A stretch of DNA of 64,000 bases from Kibdelosporangium sp. MJ126-NF4 (GCF_000826545.1 NZ_CDME01000002.1:124001-188000), one strand, 5' to 3'. Shown: positions 1-9,020, counted from the first letter of the stretch. Numbers and translations: made by a program. The notes: generated by a model not told the origin, from the letters alone.

Positions 1-129
1 CACGCATGCTTTGACGATGGCGGGCAGTCCGAGCTCGCTGACCACCCACAGCGATTTCCGGTCGACGTCAGGTCCGCCATCGTCAGTGCCACCGTCAGCG
101 GGCATGCGGGTACTGCGAAAGTCGTTCAT
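1..129 (-). CDS. partial hypothetical protein (5' end only)
   Basis: An open frame reads from an ATG at 129 leftwards off the window edge without a stop (43 codons, start MNDFRSTRMPADGG). It has actinomycete-like third-position GC and ends in a plausible hydrophobic stretch (SLWVVSELGLPAIVK). No clear Shine-Dalgarno precedes the ATG, and too little is visible to name a family. It may be the N-terminus of a real gene or a chance frame. Confidence 0.3.
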   Translation of the reverse strand, partial: MNDFRSTRMPADGGTDDGGPDVDRKSLWVVSELGLPAIVKACV

Positions 130-572
130 GGCGTTGGCGAGTTCCCAGGTCTGTGAAGGAGACGTCAGGCAACGCCGTGGCGCGCCGTGAACTGCCTCCG
201 GGAGTCAGTGGCGTATGGCCAGCGCCCTGAACAAGGCACGCTGGTTGGCGCGACGTCGCACAGCACGTCGCATGAAGGAAGCCCGCACGAACACACGGTG
301 CGGGGCTTCGAGTAGCACGTCGGACCACGACGGGGGAGTGACTCGACCCCGTCTTCCATCCGAACGCGCGCCACTGGTCACAGGTCCATGCCCGCCACAA
401 TGGTCAACCAGCGGACGATCATGCAACCTGTTTTCCAGAGGCCATCGCAGTCGCGCCGACCTCAGTCAGCGCGCGTCCGGCGGTGGGCCGAGTTCGCGGT
501 AGGTGCTGGCAAGCAGATCCAGCCGTGCTTGGTTCACCCGGCGAACCACGTCACTGAGGAATCCGCAGTCAG
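130..572. other. gap without a convincing gene
   Basis: This stretch contains only short, Arg-rich frames on both strands that look like by-products of GC-rich DNA. I see no domain, good ribosome site or hairpin terminator. It probably holds the 3' flank of the dehydrogenase gene and the promoter of whatever begins at 129. Confidence 0.4.
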
Positions 573-1319
573 TTACCCGATCGGTCTGAGGCCGCCGGGC
601 AGGAGCAGGTAGGCGCCCTGATCCTTGGCGGAATCGCCTGCCAGCTCGACGATGGCCTCGCCGACCTCGTCGAGGGTGAGTGTCGGGCCGAAACCTTCCA
701 GGAACGTGGCAACGTCGACGCCCTGCCGCTGGGCATAGGCGGCGACTCCGGCAGCGCCGAGGTCAGTTGCCGGAGTCAGCCTGGGAAGCACCGAGACGAA
801 CCTGATGCCGAGGTTGGCCCGTGCGGACTCGTCGGCGGCTTGTGCGGTGATGAACCTGATGGTGGCCTTGGCTCCGCCGTAGCCTCCGCTCATCGGCGAG
901 CCGCCCAGCGCGGCTCCGCTGGAGATCGCGATCACGACGCTGCCCGGGGCCAGTGGCCGCAGCAGCGCCGAGCGCGTCCAGTGGAAGACCTGCTGGACGT
1001 CCACTTCCCAGTTGCGGCTGAACGTGTCCCACGTGTGGTGGTGGATCGGCCGCATCAGCGGGCTGGCCCCGGCGTTCAGTACCAGGATGCCGGGACGATG
1101 GGAGTCGACGAGTTGCGCGGCCGCCAAGGGATCGGCCGCGTCGGCGACTACCGGCGTGAACTTCTCGCCCAGTCGCGTCCGCAGCTCCTCGAGTTCGGTG
1201 CGGCCACGGGCGACGCCGACGACATTGGCACCGGCCTTGGACAACGCGACGGCGATGCGGCGGCCGAATCCTCGGCTGGTGCCGGTGACAACTGCTGTGG
1301 TTCCGGTAATGGTGGACAT
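573..1319 (-). CDS. short-chain dehydrogenase/reductase (SDR)
   Basis: A 248-residue classical SDR, a cytosolic NAD(P)-dependent oxidoreductase. The nucleotide-binding TGTSRGFG motif lies at residues 12-19, followed by an NAGA motif. The catalytic Tyr and Lys are Y147 and K151 (YGGAK), with a Ser-rich ISSGAA stretch before them. Length and motif order are normal for the family. The ATG at 1319 is 2 nt after the stop of the MFS exporter gene, so the two are almost certainly cotranscribed and probably translationally coupled. A much longer frame extends upstream through the MFS gene but is out of frame with it and is not the real start. The substrate cannot be predicted; pairing with a drug exporter suggests metabolism or detoxification of a small carbonyl compound. 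Confidence 0.9.
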   Translation of the reverse strand: MSTITGTTAVVTGTSRGFGRRIAVALSKAGANVVGVARGRTELEELRTRLGEKFTPVVADAADPLAAAQLVDSHRPGILVLNAGASPLMRPIHHHTWDTFSRNWEVDVQQVFHWTRSALLRPLAPGSVVIAISSGAALGGSPMSGGYGGAKATIRFITAQAADESARANLGIRFVSVLPRLTPATDLGAAGVAAYAQRQGVDVATFLEGFGPTLTLDEVGEAIVELAGDSAKDQGAYLLLPGGLRPIG

Positions 1320-1321
1320 GA

Positions 1322-2767
1322 CTATTCGTGATCTCCCGTGAGTACGTTGCTGGTTGCGGTCGGGCCCTCTCCGGCCTTGGCGGGCGCGAACACCGCCGCC
1401 ACGACTCCGATGAGAGCCGCCGCGGCCGCGGCCCAGAGGGCTGGCTTGAATCCGTCGATGAACGAAGCCGGTGAGGCATAACTGCCGTAGTCGGCGAACA
1501 CGGCGGCGAGGATCGCGACGCCGAACACGCCGCCCAGTTCGCGCAGCGCGGTGTTGGTGCCCGCTGCCACGCCCGTGTCGTCGACCGGGACCGCGGAGGT
1601 CGCGGCGCTTGCGGTGGTGGCGAAGATCATCCCGATGCCCGCGCCCGCGACGATCAGAGGCAGGACAACCGATGCGTAGTCCACTCCGGGCTCGACCACC
1701 TGCGCCAGCCAGGCCAGCCCGGTCGCCTGGAGGATCAGTCCGGCGATCATGAACGGCCTGGTGCCGATCCGTTCGGAGAGCGCACCGGCCACCGGTGCCA
1801 CCAGCATCGGCATGGCGGTCCAGACCAGGATCCGCAGGCCCGCCTCCAGCGGGGTGTCGCCCATCCCGATCTGGAACAGTTGGGTGATCATGAACAGCGC
1901 GCCGAGCAGGGACAGGAACTGGAAGAAGATCACCCCGTTCGCGGCCGAGAACCCGCGGTGGCGGAAGTAGGCCAGCGGCAACATCGGGTGCGCCGCCCGC
2001 CGTTCCCATGCGAGGAAGCCGGTTACGAACAACACCCCGACCACGAGCGCCCCGACTACCTCGACGCTGTCCCAGCCGATGCTCACCGCCCGCACCGGTG
2101 CCCAGGTCAGCGCGAACATGCCCGGTGCGACCAGAACCAGACCCGTGATGTCCAGATGCGGCCGAGGGCCGTGGCTTTCGCGCAACAGCAGCGCGGACAA
2201 CGGCATCATGACGAGTCCGACCGGGACGTTGATCCAGAAGATCCACTGCCAGGAGATGCCCTCGATGATCGCGCCGCCGAGCACCGGACCTCCGGCGACA
2301 CCGAGACCGGTGATACCGCCCCACATCCCGATCGCCACTCCGCGTCGCCCCGCGGGGAAGGCGTCGCTGATCAAGGTCAGAGTCAACGGCAGCACCACGG
2401 CCGCACCGACTCCCTGCAGAACGCGCCCGATGATGAGCTCCTCCACAGTGGACGACAACGCGCACGCGGCGGAAGCGACGGTGAACAAGCCAACGCCGAG
2501 GACGTACATCCGTCGACGGCCGAAGCGGTCGCCCATGGCCGAGCCGGTCAGCATCAGGCAGGCGAAGGCGAGGTTGTAGGCGTTGATCGTCCACTCGAGA
2601 TCCGACAGGTTCGCGCCCAACTCGGTCCGCAGTGTCGGCAGTGTCGTGGCCACGACCACCACGTCGAGCGAACACAGGAATGCTCCGAGTCCCGCCAGCG
2701 TCAGCGTCCAACTTCGACGAGACGACATCCCCGAGTCGGCTGCCGCCGTAACTCTGAGCTCCGACAT
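1322..2767 (-). CDS. MFS drug exporter, DHA2 (EmrB/QacA) family
   Basis: A 481-residue polytopic membrane protein with about 14 hydrophobic segments, typical of DHA2 proton/drug antiporters. The first membrane segment carries LDVVVVATTLPTL (motif D1-like), followed by a loop with GDRFGRRRMYV (motif A) and GRVLQGVGAAVVLPL (motif B/C region). The ATG at 2767 has an AGGGGA ribosome site about 5 nt upstream. It lies about 100 nt downstream of the ECF sigma factor gene and 2 nt before the SDR gene, forming a likely sigma-exporter-SDR unit. Family membership is clear; the exported compound is unknown. Confidence 0.92.
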   Translation of the reverse strand: MSELRVTAAADSGMSSRRSWTLTLAGLGAFLCSLDVVVVATTLPTLRTELGANLSDLEWTINAYNLAFACLMLTGSAMGDRFGRRRMYVLGVGLFTVASAACALSSTVEELIIGRVLQGVGAAVVLPLTLTLISDAFPAGRRGVAIGMWGGITGLGVAGGPVLGGAIIEGISWQWIFWINVPVGLVMMPLSALLLRESHGPRPHLDITGLVLVAPGMFALTWAPVRAVSIGWDSVEVVGALVVGVLFVTGFLAWERRAAHPMLPLAYFRHRGFSAANGVIFFQFLSLLGALFMITQLFQIGMGDTPLEAGLRILVWTAMPMLVAPVAGALSERIGTRPFMIAGLILQATGLAWLAQVVEPGVDYASVVLPLIVAGAGIGMIFATTASAATSAVPVDDTGVAAGTNTALRELGGVFGVAILAAVFADYGSYASPASFIDGFKPALWAAAAAALIGVVAAVFAPAKAGEGPTATSNVLTGDHE

Positions 2768-2869
2768 GTGAGTCCCCTTCGTCGCGTCACGGGCTTGTCC
2801 CGTGCAACAAGGCAGACTCGGCCGAGCGAGAAAGGCATCGGTCCGACCATCGGGTGGAGACGCCGCGGA

Positions 2870-3832
2870 CTATCCCATCGCGTGTTCCAGCAGGCCGAAC
2901 CGGCGGAACAGGGCGGAGTCGAGGAACGCGACGATGTGGGCGATCCCGGCTGTGCTGACCGTGAGCACCAGGATCGCGTGCGCGCGGTGGACGCCGTCGA
3001 CGCGCCGGTACACCGCGAAGGCGGGCTGCCCGTTGGCGCCGATGGGAACCATCCGAACCATGCCGGGAGCGCCGAAGATGTGCTCGCCGACGAACCGCCC
3101 GACCACTTCGCGGCCACTGAACCAGGTGGAGAACGGCGGCATCTCCAGTGCGACGTCCTCGCGCAGCAGCCCCATCAGCGCGTCCACGTCGGCGTTCTCG
3201 AACGCCGACGCGTACCGGTCCAGCAGGGCGCGAAGCTCCGGTTCGGTGGGCTCGACGAGCTGGTCCTCGACCGGAGACATCTGTTCGAGCTGGGTCCGGG
3301 CGCGCTGCAGCAGGCTCTTGACAGCGAAGATGGTGGTGTCGAACAACTCAGCCACCTCGGCGGCCCGCCAGCCGAGCACGTCACGCAAGATCAGCACCGC
3401 CCGTTGCCGGGCGGGCAGCAACTGCAGCGCGGCGACCAGCGCGAGCCGCAGGCTCCCCCTCGACGCGACGATCGCCGCGGGGTCCGCCGATGCCGCGCCC
3501 AGCAGCACGTCGGGAAACGGTTCGAGCCAGGTGACCTCGGGCTCCACCATGGGCGCGTCCGGATTGTGGCTCGGGCCGCCCAGACCGGACGGCAGAGGAC
3601 GTCGACGACGGCGCTCCAGCATCGTCAAGCAGGTGTTGGTCGCGATCCGGTACAGCCAGGTACGCACCGACGACCGGCCTTCGAACCTGTCATACGAACG
3701 CCATGCACGCAGGTACGTCTCCTGAACCACATCCTCGGCCTCGTCCACCGAGCCCACCATGCGGTAGCAGTGCACCAGCAACTCACGCCGAAACGGGTCG
3801 GTGCGGCGTACGAACTCCCCGTGATCCGACAT
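2870..3832 (-). CDS. ECF sigma factor with C-terminal SnoaL-like domain
   Basis: A 320-residue extracytoplasmic-function sigma factor. The N-terminal region 2 includes LLVHCYRMVGSVDEAEDVVQ and AWRSYDRFEGRSSVRTWLY. Region 4 includes LPARQRAVLILRDVLGW with the HTH near LFDTTIFAVKSLLQRAR. The last ~110 residues form a SnoaL/NTF2-like domain, as in SigG/SigJ-like sigma factors that lack a classical anti-sigma factor and are thought to be controlled by their own C-terminus. The start is set at 3832 because GGAGG sits 8 nt upstream; an in-frame start at 3874 has no such site. It is upstream of the DHA2 exporter and SDR genes in the same direction and may drive them. No anti-sigma gene is adjacent. 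Confidence 0.9.
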   Translation of the reverse strand: MSDHGEFVRRTDPFRRELLVHCYRMVGSVDEAEDVVQETYLRAWRSYDRFEGRSSVRTWLYRIATNTCLTMLERRRRRPLPSGLGGPSHNPDAPMVEPEVTWLEPFPDVLLGAASADPAAIVASRGSLRLALVAALQLLPARQRAVLILRDVLGWRAAEVAELFDTTIFAVKSLLQRARTQLEQMSPVEDQLVEPTEPELRALLDRYASAFENADVDALMGLLREDVALEMPPFSTWFSGREVVGRFVGEHIFGAPGMVRMVPIGANGQPAFAVYRRVDGVHRAHAILVLTVSTAGIAHIVAFLDSALFRRFGLLEHAMG

Positions 3833-3950
3833 CGCCACTTCCTCCGTCTGGCCGTCACTGCGGATATCCCTCATCGGGATACAGACCCAAGACTCGGGCA
3901 GGAGGCATCGGCGAGAACTGAGAGGTCCGTCACGCGACCAGTCTCATGGC

Positions 3951-4847
3951 TCACGTGCGCCGGGCGATCCTGCCCGCGACGTCCACGGCGATCTCGATCG
4001 CCCGTGCCGCGAGCGGGGAGTGGGTGCGGTTTGCCTGCCACAGCAGGAAGATCTCGCGTGGCGGGAGTCTCGGCTTGAGCTCGTGGACGCACAGCGACGC
4101 GTCGGAGCCGATGTCGGCACTGTGGACGGTGAGCTGTGGCAGGATCGCCGAACCCATTCCGGCGCGCACCATTGACAGCACGGTCTCGTTGCCAGCGGTG
4201 CGGCACACGATCTGCGGACGAACGCCGCCGCGTTCGAGCGCTTGTTCCAACCGGGCCTGGTCGCAGATCGGTGGGTGCGCCACCATCGGTGCGCCGTCCA
4301 GTTGGGCAGGGCGCACCGGACCGTCGGGGAAAGTGCCGCGGCGGGCGACCAGCACGTAGGGATCGTCGAGCAGTTTGCGGTGTTCGACCTCGCCGTCGAC
4401 GCGGCCGTCGAAGAACATCAGGTCGAGCTCATGGACTTGGGGCTGGTTGGTCTCCTCTTCGAACAGCCTGATGTCGCAGCCGGGGTGCTCGTCGCGAAGC
4501 CCGCGGATGACCAACGGCAGGATCACGTTGGACACGCTCTGGAAGGTGCCGATGTCGACCCGGCCGTCGCCTGCCTTGAACCGGTCGACGGCCGCCGCCA
4601 TCGCCTCGGCCTTCGCCAGCAGATCGCGCCCGTGCGCCAGCACCACCGCGCCGAGCGGGGTGATCCGCACCGGTTTCGGCCCGCCCGGCCGGTCGAACAC
4701 GGCACCGCCGACGGCTTTCTCCAGCGCCGCGATCTGTTGGCTCACCGTCGACTGGGTATAGCCGAGCCGCGCGGCCGCCCGGCCGAACGAGCCCTCATCG
4801 GCCACCGCGGCCATCGTGGTGAGATGCCGCAGTTCTACGTCGGACAT
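3951..4847 (-). CDS. LysR-family transcriptional regulator
   Basis: A 298-residue LysR regulator. The N-terminal winged HTH covers roughly residues 1-62 (LRHLTTMAAVADEGSFGRAA, then YTQSTVSQQIAALEKAVG). A periplasmic-binding-protein-like effector domain fills the rest (for example FQSVSNVILPLVIRGL). Length is normal. It is transcribed divergently from the hydrolase/oxidoreductase/methyltransferase operon starting at 4943. The 95-bp spacer holds a long inverted repeat, the usual arrangement for a LysR protein that represses itself and activates its neighbour. The effector is unknown. Confidence 0.92.
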   Translation of the reverse strand: MSDVELRHLTTMAAVADEGSFGRAAARLGYTQSTVSQQIAALEKAVGGAVFDRPGGPKPVRITPLGAVVLAHGRDLLAKAEAMAAAVDRFKAGDGRVDIGTFQSVSNVILPLVIRGLRDEHPGCDIRLFEEETNQPQVHELDLMFFDGRVDGEVEHRKLLDDPYVLVARRGTFPDGPVRPAQLDGAPMVAHPPICDQARLEQALERGGVRPQIVCRTAGNETVLSMVRAGMGSAILPQLTVHSADIGSDASLCVHELKPRLPPREIFLLWQANRTHSPLAARAIEIAVDVAGRIARRT

Positions 4848-4867
4848 GAGGCCACCCTACCCGAGGG

Positions 4868-4916
4868 CATCGTGAGAAGCGATGGACTTGATCGGAAACT
4901 ATCGCTTTTCACGATG
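4868..4916. promoter_or_regulatory. inverted repeat, probable LysR operator
   Basis: Two 16-bp arms, 4868-4883 (CATCGTGAGAAGCGAT) and 4901-4916 (ATCGCTTTTCACGATG), are complementary at 15 of 16 positions and separated by 17 nt. They occupy the whole spacer between the LysR gene and the divergent operon. The second arm ends 26 nt before the hydrolase ATG. Position and symmetry fit a LysR recognition and activation site pair. No binding evidence is available here. Confidence 0.7.
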
Positions 4917-4942
4917 GGAATACCCCGGTTAGCGTTGCGTTC

Positions 4943-5791
4943 ATGACCGATCACCTCTCGCACGGCGAGAACCTTGTCGAGATCGACGACGTCGAGCTGT
5001 GCGTCGAGACCTTCGGAGACCCGGCGAACCCGGCGATCCTGCTCGTCGACGGTGCGACCGCGTCGATGCTGTGGTGGGAAACCGAACTGTGCGAACAGAT
5101 CGCGCGTGGCAACCGGTTCGTGATCCGCTACGACAACCGGGACACCGGCAGGTCCACCAGCTACCCGCCAGGGCAGCCGGGCTACGCGTACACCGACCTC
5201 GCTGCCGACGCACTCGGCATCCTGGACGCCCTGGACGTCGAGCGCGCACACATCGTCTGCCGGTCCATGTCCGGCGGAATCGGGCTCATCATCGGGACGG
5301 ACCACCCCGACCGGACTGAGTCACTGACGTTCGTCTCCACCTCCACAGGCGAGGACGGACTCCCGCCGTCGACGTACGAGCTCACCGTCGCCGATCCCGA
5401 CCCCGCCGATTCCAGCGCGGTGGTGGACTTTGTCGTCGCATCGGCGAAGGCGTGTTCGGGCGGCTCGCCCTACTTCGACGAGACCGCCACGCGCGCGCTG
5501 GTCGAGCGGGACGTGGCCCGCACTCGCGACATGGCGTCCACTCTCGTCAACCACTACGCGATGTCCTTCGAGGGGGCGTCCCGCGATTTCGCCGCCATCA
5601 AGGCGCCGACCCTGGTGGTGCACGGCGATCACGACCCGGTTTGCCCGCTCCCACACGGACACGCGCTGCGCGACGCGGTTCCCGGCGCGACGCTGCTGGT
5701 TCTGGAAGGCGCCGGGCACGACCTGCCCAAGCCGCTGTGGGACGTGTTCGTCCCCGCTCTGCTCCAGCACACCGCGGGCGGCCGACCATGA
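4943..5791 (+). CDS. alpha/beta-fold hydrolase with atypical nucleophile elbow
   Basis: A 282-residue single-domain alpha/beta hydrolase, presumably cytosolic (no signal peptide). It starts with the usual beta strands (NPAILLVDGATAS), has an RYDNRDTGRS oxyanion/HGG-like region and ends with a VHGDHDPVCP acid strand and an EGAGHDLP His loop. The nucleophile elbow reads CRSMSGG rather than GxSxGG, so Cys replaces the first Gly and Ser the third position; the nucleophile Ser is present. The ATG at 4943 has no obvious Shine-Dalgarno and may be leaderless. Its stop overlaps the start of the next gene (ATGA). It heads an operon facing the LysR gene. Confidence 0.88.
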   Translation: MTDHLSHGENLVEIDDVELCVETFGDPANPAILLVDGATASMLWWETELCEQIARGNRFVIRYDNRDTGRSTSYPPGQPGYAYTDLAADALGILDALDVERAHIVCRSMSGGIGLIIGTDHPDRTESLTFVSTSTGEDGLPPSTYELTVADPDPADSSAVVDFVVASAKACSGGSPYFDETATRALVERDVARTRDMASTLVNHYAMSFEGASRDFAAIKAPTLVVHGDHDPVCPLPHGHALRDAVPGATLLVLEGAGHDLPKPLWDVFVPALLQHTAGGRP

Positions 5792-6624
5792 CCCGGTTGC
5801 GGTCGGCGCTCTGGCTGCCGATCTTCGACGATCTCGCCGACCCGGTGGTGGTCGCACGCCTGGCCGCCGAGGCGGAGGAGGCCGGTTGGCACGGCGTGTT
5901 CGTGTGGGACCACCTGCGCTGGCGGGCACCGGTCCGACAGGTCGCCGACCCGTGGATCACGCTGGCCGCGATCGCCACCGCCACCGAACGCATAAGGTTC
6001 GGTCCCATGATCACGCCCCTTGCCCGCCGCCGTCCGCCCAAGGTCGCCAGGGAGACCGCGACGCTGGACCGGCTCAGCGGCGGTCGTCTCACGCTCGGCG
6101 TCGGTCTCGGCAGTGATCACTTCGCCGACGAGTTGCGGGCGACCGGGGAGGAACTCGACGATCGGCGGCGGGGCCAGATGCTCGACGAGTCACTGGCGAT
6201 TCTCACCGCCGCCTGGTCTGGTGAGCCGGTGCACCACCACAGTTGGCACTACACCGTCGATGGCGTCTCCTTCCTTCCCCGACCGGTTCAGCGCCCCGGT
6301 GTGCCGGTGTGGGCCGCGGGACTTCCCGGCAACGTCAAACCGCTGCGCCGCGCCGCCCGGCACGACGGTTTCGTCCCGGTCAACCTGGAACACCCGGACC
6401 AACTCGCCGACATCGTCACCACCATCACCGGTCTCCGTCAGCGAACGACGACCCAGTACGACATCGCCGTCGGCCTCCCACCCGACGCGGATCCAGCGCC
6501 CTACGCCAAGGCGGGCGCCACGTGGTGGCTCGCGGAGTTCACGCCGGAAACAGTGTCTCTGGACCAGGTGCGCGGCGTGCTCCGCGACGGCCCGGTCGAC
6601 ATCGATATCGAGAGGAACCGGTGA
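5788..6624 (+). CDS. LLM-class flavin-dependent oxidoreductase (luciferase-like)
   Basis: A 278-residue bacterial-luciferase-fold TIM-barrel protein, expected to use reduced flavin (FMN or F420). Family motifs are visible: LAAEAEEAGWHGVFVWDHL near the N-terminus, TERIRFGPMITPLARRRPPKVARE in the first third, and LSGGRLTLGVGLG. The start is the ATG at 5788 that overlaps the hydrolase stop by 4 nt (ATGA), so translation is probably coupled; the longer in-frame extension is the antisense-like shadow of the hydrolase gene. The stop overlaps the next start (GTGA). The substrate is unknown. Confidence 0.9.
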   Translation: MTRLRSALWLPIFDDLADPVVVARLAAEAEEAGWHGVFVWDHLRWRAPVRQVADPWITLAAIATATERIRFGPMITPLARRRPPKVARETATLDRLSGGRLTLGVGLGSDHFADELRATGEELDDRRRGQMLDESLAILTAAWSGEPVHHHSWHYTVDGVSFLPRPVQRPGVPVWAAGLPGNVKPLRRAARHDGFVPVNLEHPDQLADIVTTITGLRQRTTTQYDIAVGLPPDADPAPYAKAGATWWLAEFTPETVSLDQVRGVLRDGPVDIDIERNR

Positions 6625-7403
6625 CGGTGATGCCCGAACTGTTCGACTACGACGCCGAACTGCGCCTGCACAACGAACTCTTCCACGCCGCTGCCCGCGT
6701 TGGTCCTCGTGACCATGTGCTCGACATCGGCTGTGGCACAGGCCAGTCCACACGTGAGGCCGCCCGCGCCGCCGTCACCGGAAGCGCGCTGGGCGTCGAC
6801 GTCTCCGCGCCCATGCTCGAACGGGCCCGTCAGCTCAGTGAGGACCAGGGACTGACCAACGTCACCTACCAGCGGGCAGACGCCCAGGTCCACCACTTTC
6901 CACCGGCGCGTTTCGACCTCTGCGTCAGCAGGTTCGGGACGATGTTCTTCGCCGACCCTGTCGCCGCGTTCACCAACATCGGGCGCGCTCTGCGCCCCGA
7001 GGCGCGCCTGGTGCTGCTGGTCTGGCAAGAGCGTGACCGCAATGAATGGGCCACCGCGATCCGCCGGACCCTCACCGCCGCACCAGCCACACCCCGTGGC
7101 GCGAACGCGTTCTCACTCGCTGACCCGACCGTCACGGAAGGCATCCTGACGGCGGCCGGTTTCGCGGAAGTCAGCTTCACCGACGTGCACGAGCCCGTCT
7201 ACTACGGCGCGGACAGTGCCGCGGCCTTCGACGCCGTGCTCAGCCTGTGGGAATTCAAAGGCCTGCTTGCCAGCCTCGACGCCTCGGCGGCGGAGCGAGC
7301 ACGCACGCGACTACGCGCCACCCTCGAGGCCCACAACACCGACGGGGGCGTGTACTTCGACTCGCGTGCCTGGATCGTCACAGCTCGCCGCCACCCACAC
7401 TGA
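6621..7403 (+). CDS. class I SAM-dependent methyltransferase
   Basis: A 260-residue Rossmann-fold methyltransferase. Motif I is VLDIGCGTGQST, followed by GVDVSAPMLERAR (post I) and DLCVSRFGTMFFADP (motif II/III). I chose the GTG at 6621 because it overlaps the oxidoreductase stop (GTGA) and has AGAGGA just upstream; an ATG at 6630 is an alternative. It is the last gene of the LysR-facing operon. Its 3' end overlaps the convergent MFS gene by 26 bp. With the hydrolase and the flavin oxidoreductase it may modify one small substrate, which I cannot identify. Confidence 0.9.
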   Translation: MTVMPELFDYDAELRLHNELFHAAARVGPRDHVLDIGCGTGQSTREAARAAVTGSALGVDVSAPMLERARQLSEDQGLTNVTYQRADAQVHHFPPARFDLCVSRFGTMFFADPVAAFTNIGRALRPEARLVLLVWQERDRNEWATAIRRTLTAAPATPRGANAFSLADPTVTEGILTAAGFAEVSFTDVHEPVYYGADSAAAFDAVLSLWEFKGLLASLDASAAERARTRLRATLEAHNTDGGVYFDSRAWIVTARRHPH

Positions 7404-8550
7404 CCACGACCGGCCGCATCGCGCGGGCACCGGCGATGATCTGGCCGCCCAACAGGGCGAGGATCAGCAGCAGCGGGATTCGCCACGTTCCCGTGGCACT
7501 GTGCAGCAGGCCGCACACCAACGCTCCGACGCCCGCGATCAGGTACCCGGCGCCTTGCACCAGCGCGGACAGGGCGGTGGTGAGGCCGACATCGCGACCG
7601 GCTCGCATCGAGATCGCGGCCAACGCCGCGGCCAGCGAGCCGAGGCCGATGCCGATTCCGATCGCGTAGGCCCACGGGACGAGCGCGGGCGCGGCCAGCA
7701 ATCCGGCGACTCCGGCCATGGTCGGGACGGTCAGGCAGATCACCAACGCCGTCTGGTTGCGCCACCGGTGAACCCATTGCGGCACAAGCCACATCATCGG
7801 CAGTCCCATCGCCATCGCCAACGCGAGACACGATCCGGCCAACTCCGGCGACAGTCCCGCGTCCCGCAGGATCGCAGGCAACCAGCCCATCACCAGGAAT
7901 GTCACCGTGGAGATCAGTCCGAAGTAGAGTGTCAGACTGCGTGCCGTGGTCGAGCGGACCAGCGACCACGGACGCACCGAGCGCGTCGCGACCAGTGCCG
8001 GAGTGGCGAGCGCAGTGCTGCTGCGGCACCAGATCCGGGCGGTGACGATCGCGATCGCTGCCCACGCGGCCAGTCCCACCTGCCATGACCAGGCGTTCAC
8101 GATCAGTGGCGTCACCAGTGCGCCGACCGTGCTGCCGAGGCCGAGGGCCACGGTGTAACAGAGGCTGAACCGTTTCGGTGAACCATCCGCCAGCACGGGG
8201 ATCAGCGTGCCGACGACCGCGATCGCCAGGCACGCCAACGCCGTACCTGCCAGCAGCAGTGCCGCGTCACCGAGCACTCTGGCCAGCAGCGCGACGACCA
8301 ACGCGCCCAGGGCGAGCGTGACCGTCCGGTGTATGCCCCATCGCGCTGTGAACCACGACGTCATCCACCCGCCGATCCCGATGGCCCAGAGCGGTAACGC
8401 CACCAACACCGCGGCCGTCGAACCATGCGCTGCGGGCACGTCTGACAGGGTCGAGCCCAGGCTGGTGACTGCGGGGCGCAGGTTGAGTGCCAGCAGGAAG
8501 ATCACCACGGCCGCGACCGGAGTGGTGTTCGCGAACCGTGTCTCGACCAT
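7378..8550 (-). CDS. MFS transporter, CynX/NimT-like
   Basis: A 390-residue protein with about 12 hydrophobic segments. The start AVVIFLLALNLRPAVTSLGSTLSDV is typical of the CynX/NimT (cyanate/nitroimidazole) branch of the MFS. The ATG at 8550 is preceded by a strong GAGGGGGAG ribosome site; the frame open further upstream shows no family similarity. It converges on the methyltransferase gene with a 26-bp overlap and is divergent from the small gene at 8764. It is related to the broken MFS gene at 39856-41121. Substrate unknown. Confidence 0.9.
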   Translation of the reverse strand: MVETRFANTTPVAAVVIFLLALNLRPAVTSLGSTLSDVPAAHGSTAAVLVALPLWAIGIGGWMTSWFTARWGIHRTVTLALGALVVALLARVLGDAALLLAGTALACLAIAVVGTLIPVLADGSPKRFSLCYTVALGLGSTVGALVTPLIVNAWSWQVGLAAWAAIAIVTARIWCRSSTALATPALVATRSVRPWSLVRSTTARSLTLYFGLISTVTFLVMGWLPAILRDAGLSPELAGSCLALAMAMGLPMMWLVPQWVHRWRNQTALVICLTVPTMAGVAGLLAAPALVPWAYAIGIGIGLGSLAAALAAISMRAGRDVGLTTALSALVQGAGYLIAGVGALVCGLLHSATGTWRIPLLLILALLGGQIIAGARAMRPVVVSVGGGEL

Positions 8551-8763
8551 GTCGCTCCCCCTCGCCAGTGAGGTTCGGAGCGCCTGCCCCGTCCGTGAAT
8601 GCTGGCCAGGTGGCCGCGTGCAGACATCGGTCACATGACGTACATCGGGAGTTGTCCCGCAGTTCTCCTCCTGGCTTTCAGGTGGCGCATTGGTGAACAT
8701 GCCGTTTGGTCCGCCCGGGTCGCGGGAAACCGAGTCCTGATGGACCGACCGAGAGGAGGAGTT

Positions 8764-9006
8764 GTGGTCGCGACTCTCGATGGGCACCTGGTCCGCGATC
8801 CGCACGACCTGCACACCAAGGTCGAAGCACAGCTCGACCTGGCCGCGGCCGAGGTGACGCGGCGGTGCGCGGGCAAGGTGGATTACCAGTCAGTACGCCA
8901 AGCCGTTTCCGTCGCATACCGTCGGCTGGCCGACGAAGCCAGCTTCCAGAGTTTCCTGCCGATCCTGGCCGCCAGGGCCGCATACCGAGACCTTTGTGGA
9001 CAGTAA
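8764..9006 (+). CDS. three-helix bundle domain small protein
   Basis: About 80 residues. The C-terminal part (VEAQLDLAAAEVTRRC, then SVRQAVSVAYRRLADEA and SFLPILAARAAYRDL) matches my memory of the three-helix bundle dimerization domain of actinobacterial proteins, which often sits at the N-terminus of arsenate-reductase-like phosphatases and here stands alone. The GTG at 8764 has AGGAGG 4 nt upstream; an ATG at 8740 in the same frame is an alternative. It sits between a divergent MFS gene and a convergent methyltransferase gene. No enzyme domain is present. Confidence 0.65.
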   Translation: MVATLDGHLVRDPHDLHTKVEAQLDLAAAEVTRRCAGKVDYQSVRQAVSVAYRRLADEASFQSFLPILAARAAYRDLCGQ

Positions 9007-9020
9007 GCGGCGTGTCCCGA

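Noticed and set aside
573..2711. 712-residue open frame on the minus strand covering the SDR and most of the MFS region
   Set aside because: Only its last third is protein-like (the SDR). The first part overlaps the MFS gene in another frame and is Arg-rich shadow sequence.
1880..4078. Long plus-strand frame opposite the MFS and sigma factor genes
   Set aside because: Antisense shadow of GC-rich genes; His/Gln/Arg-rich composition with no domain.
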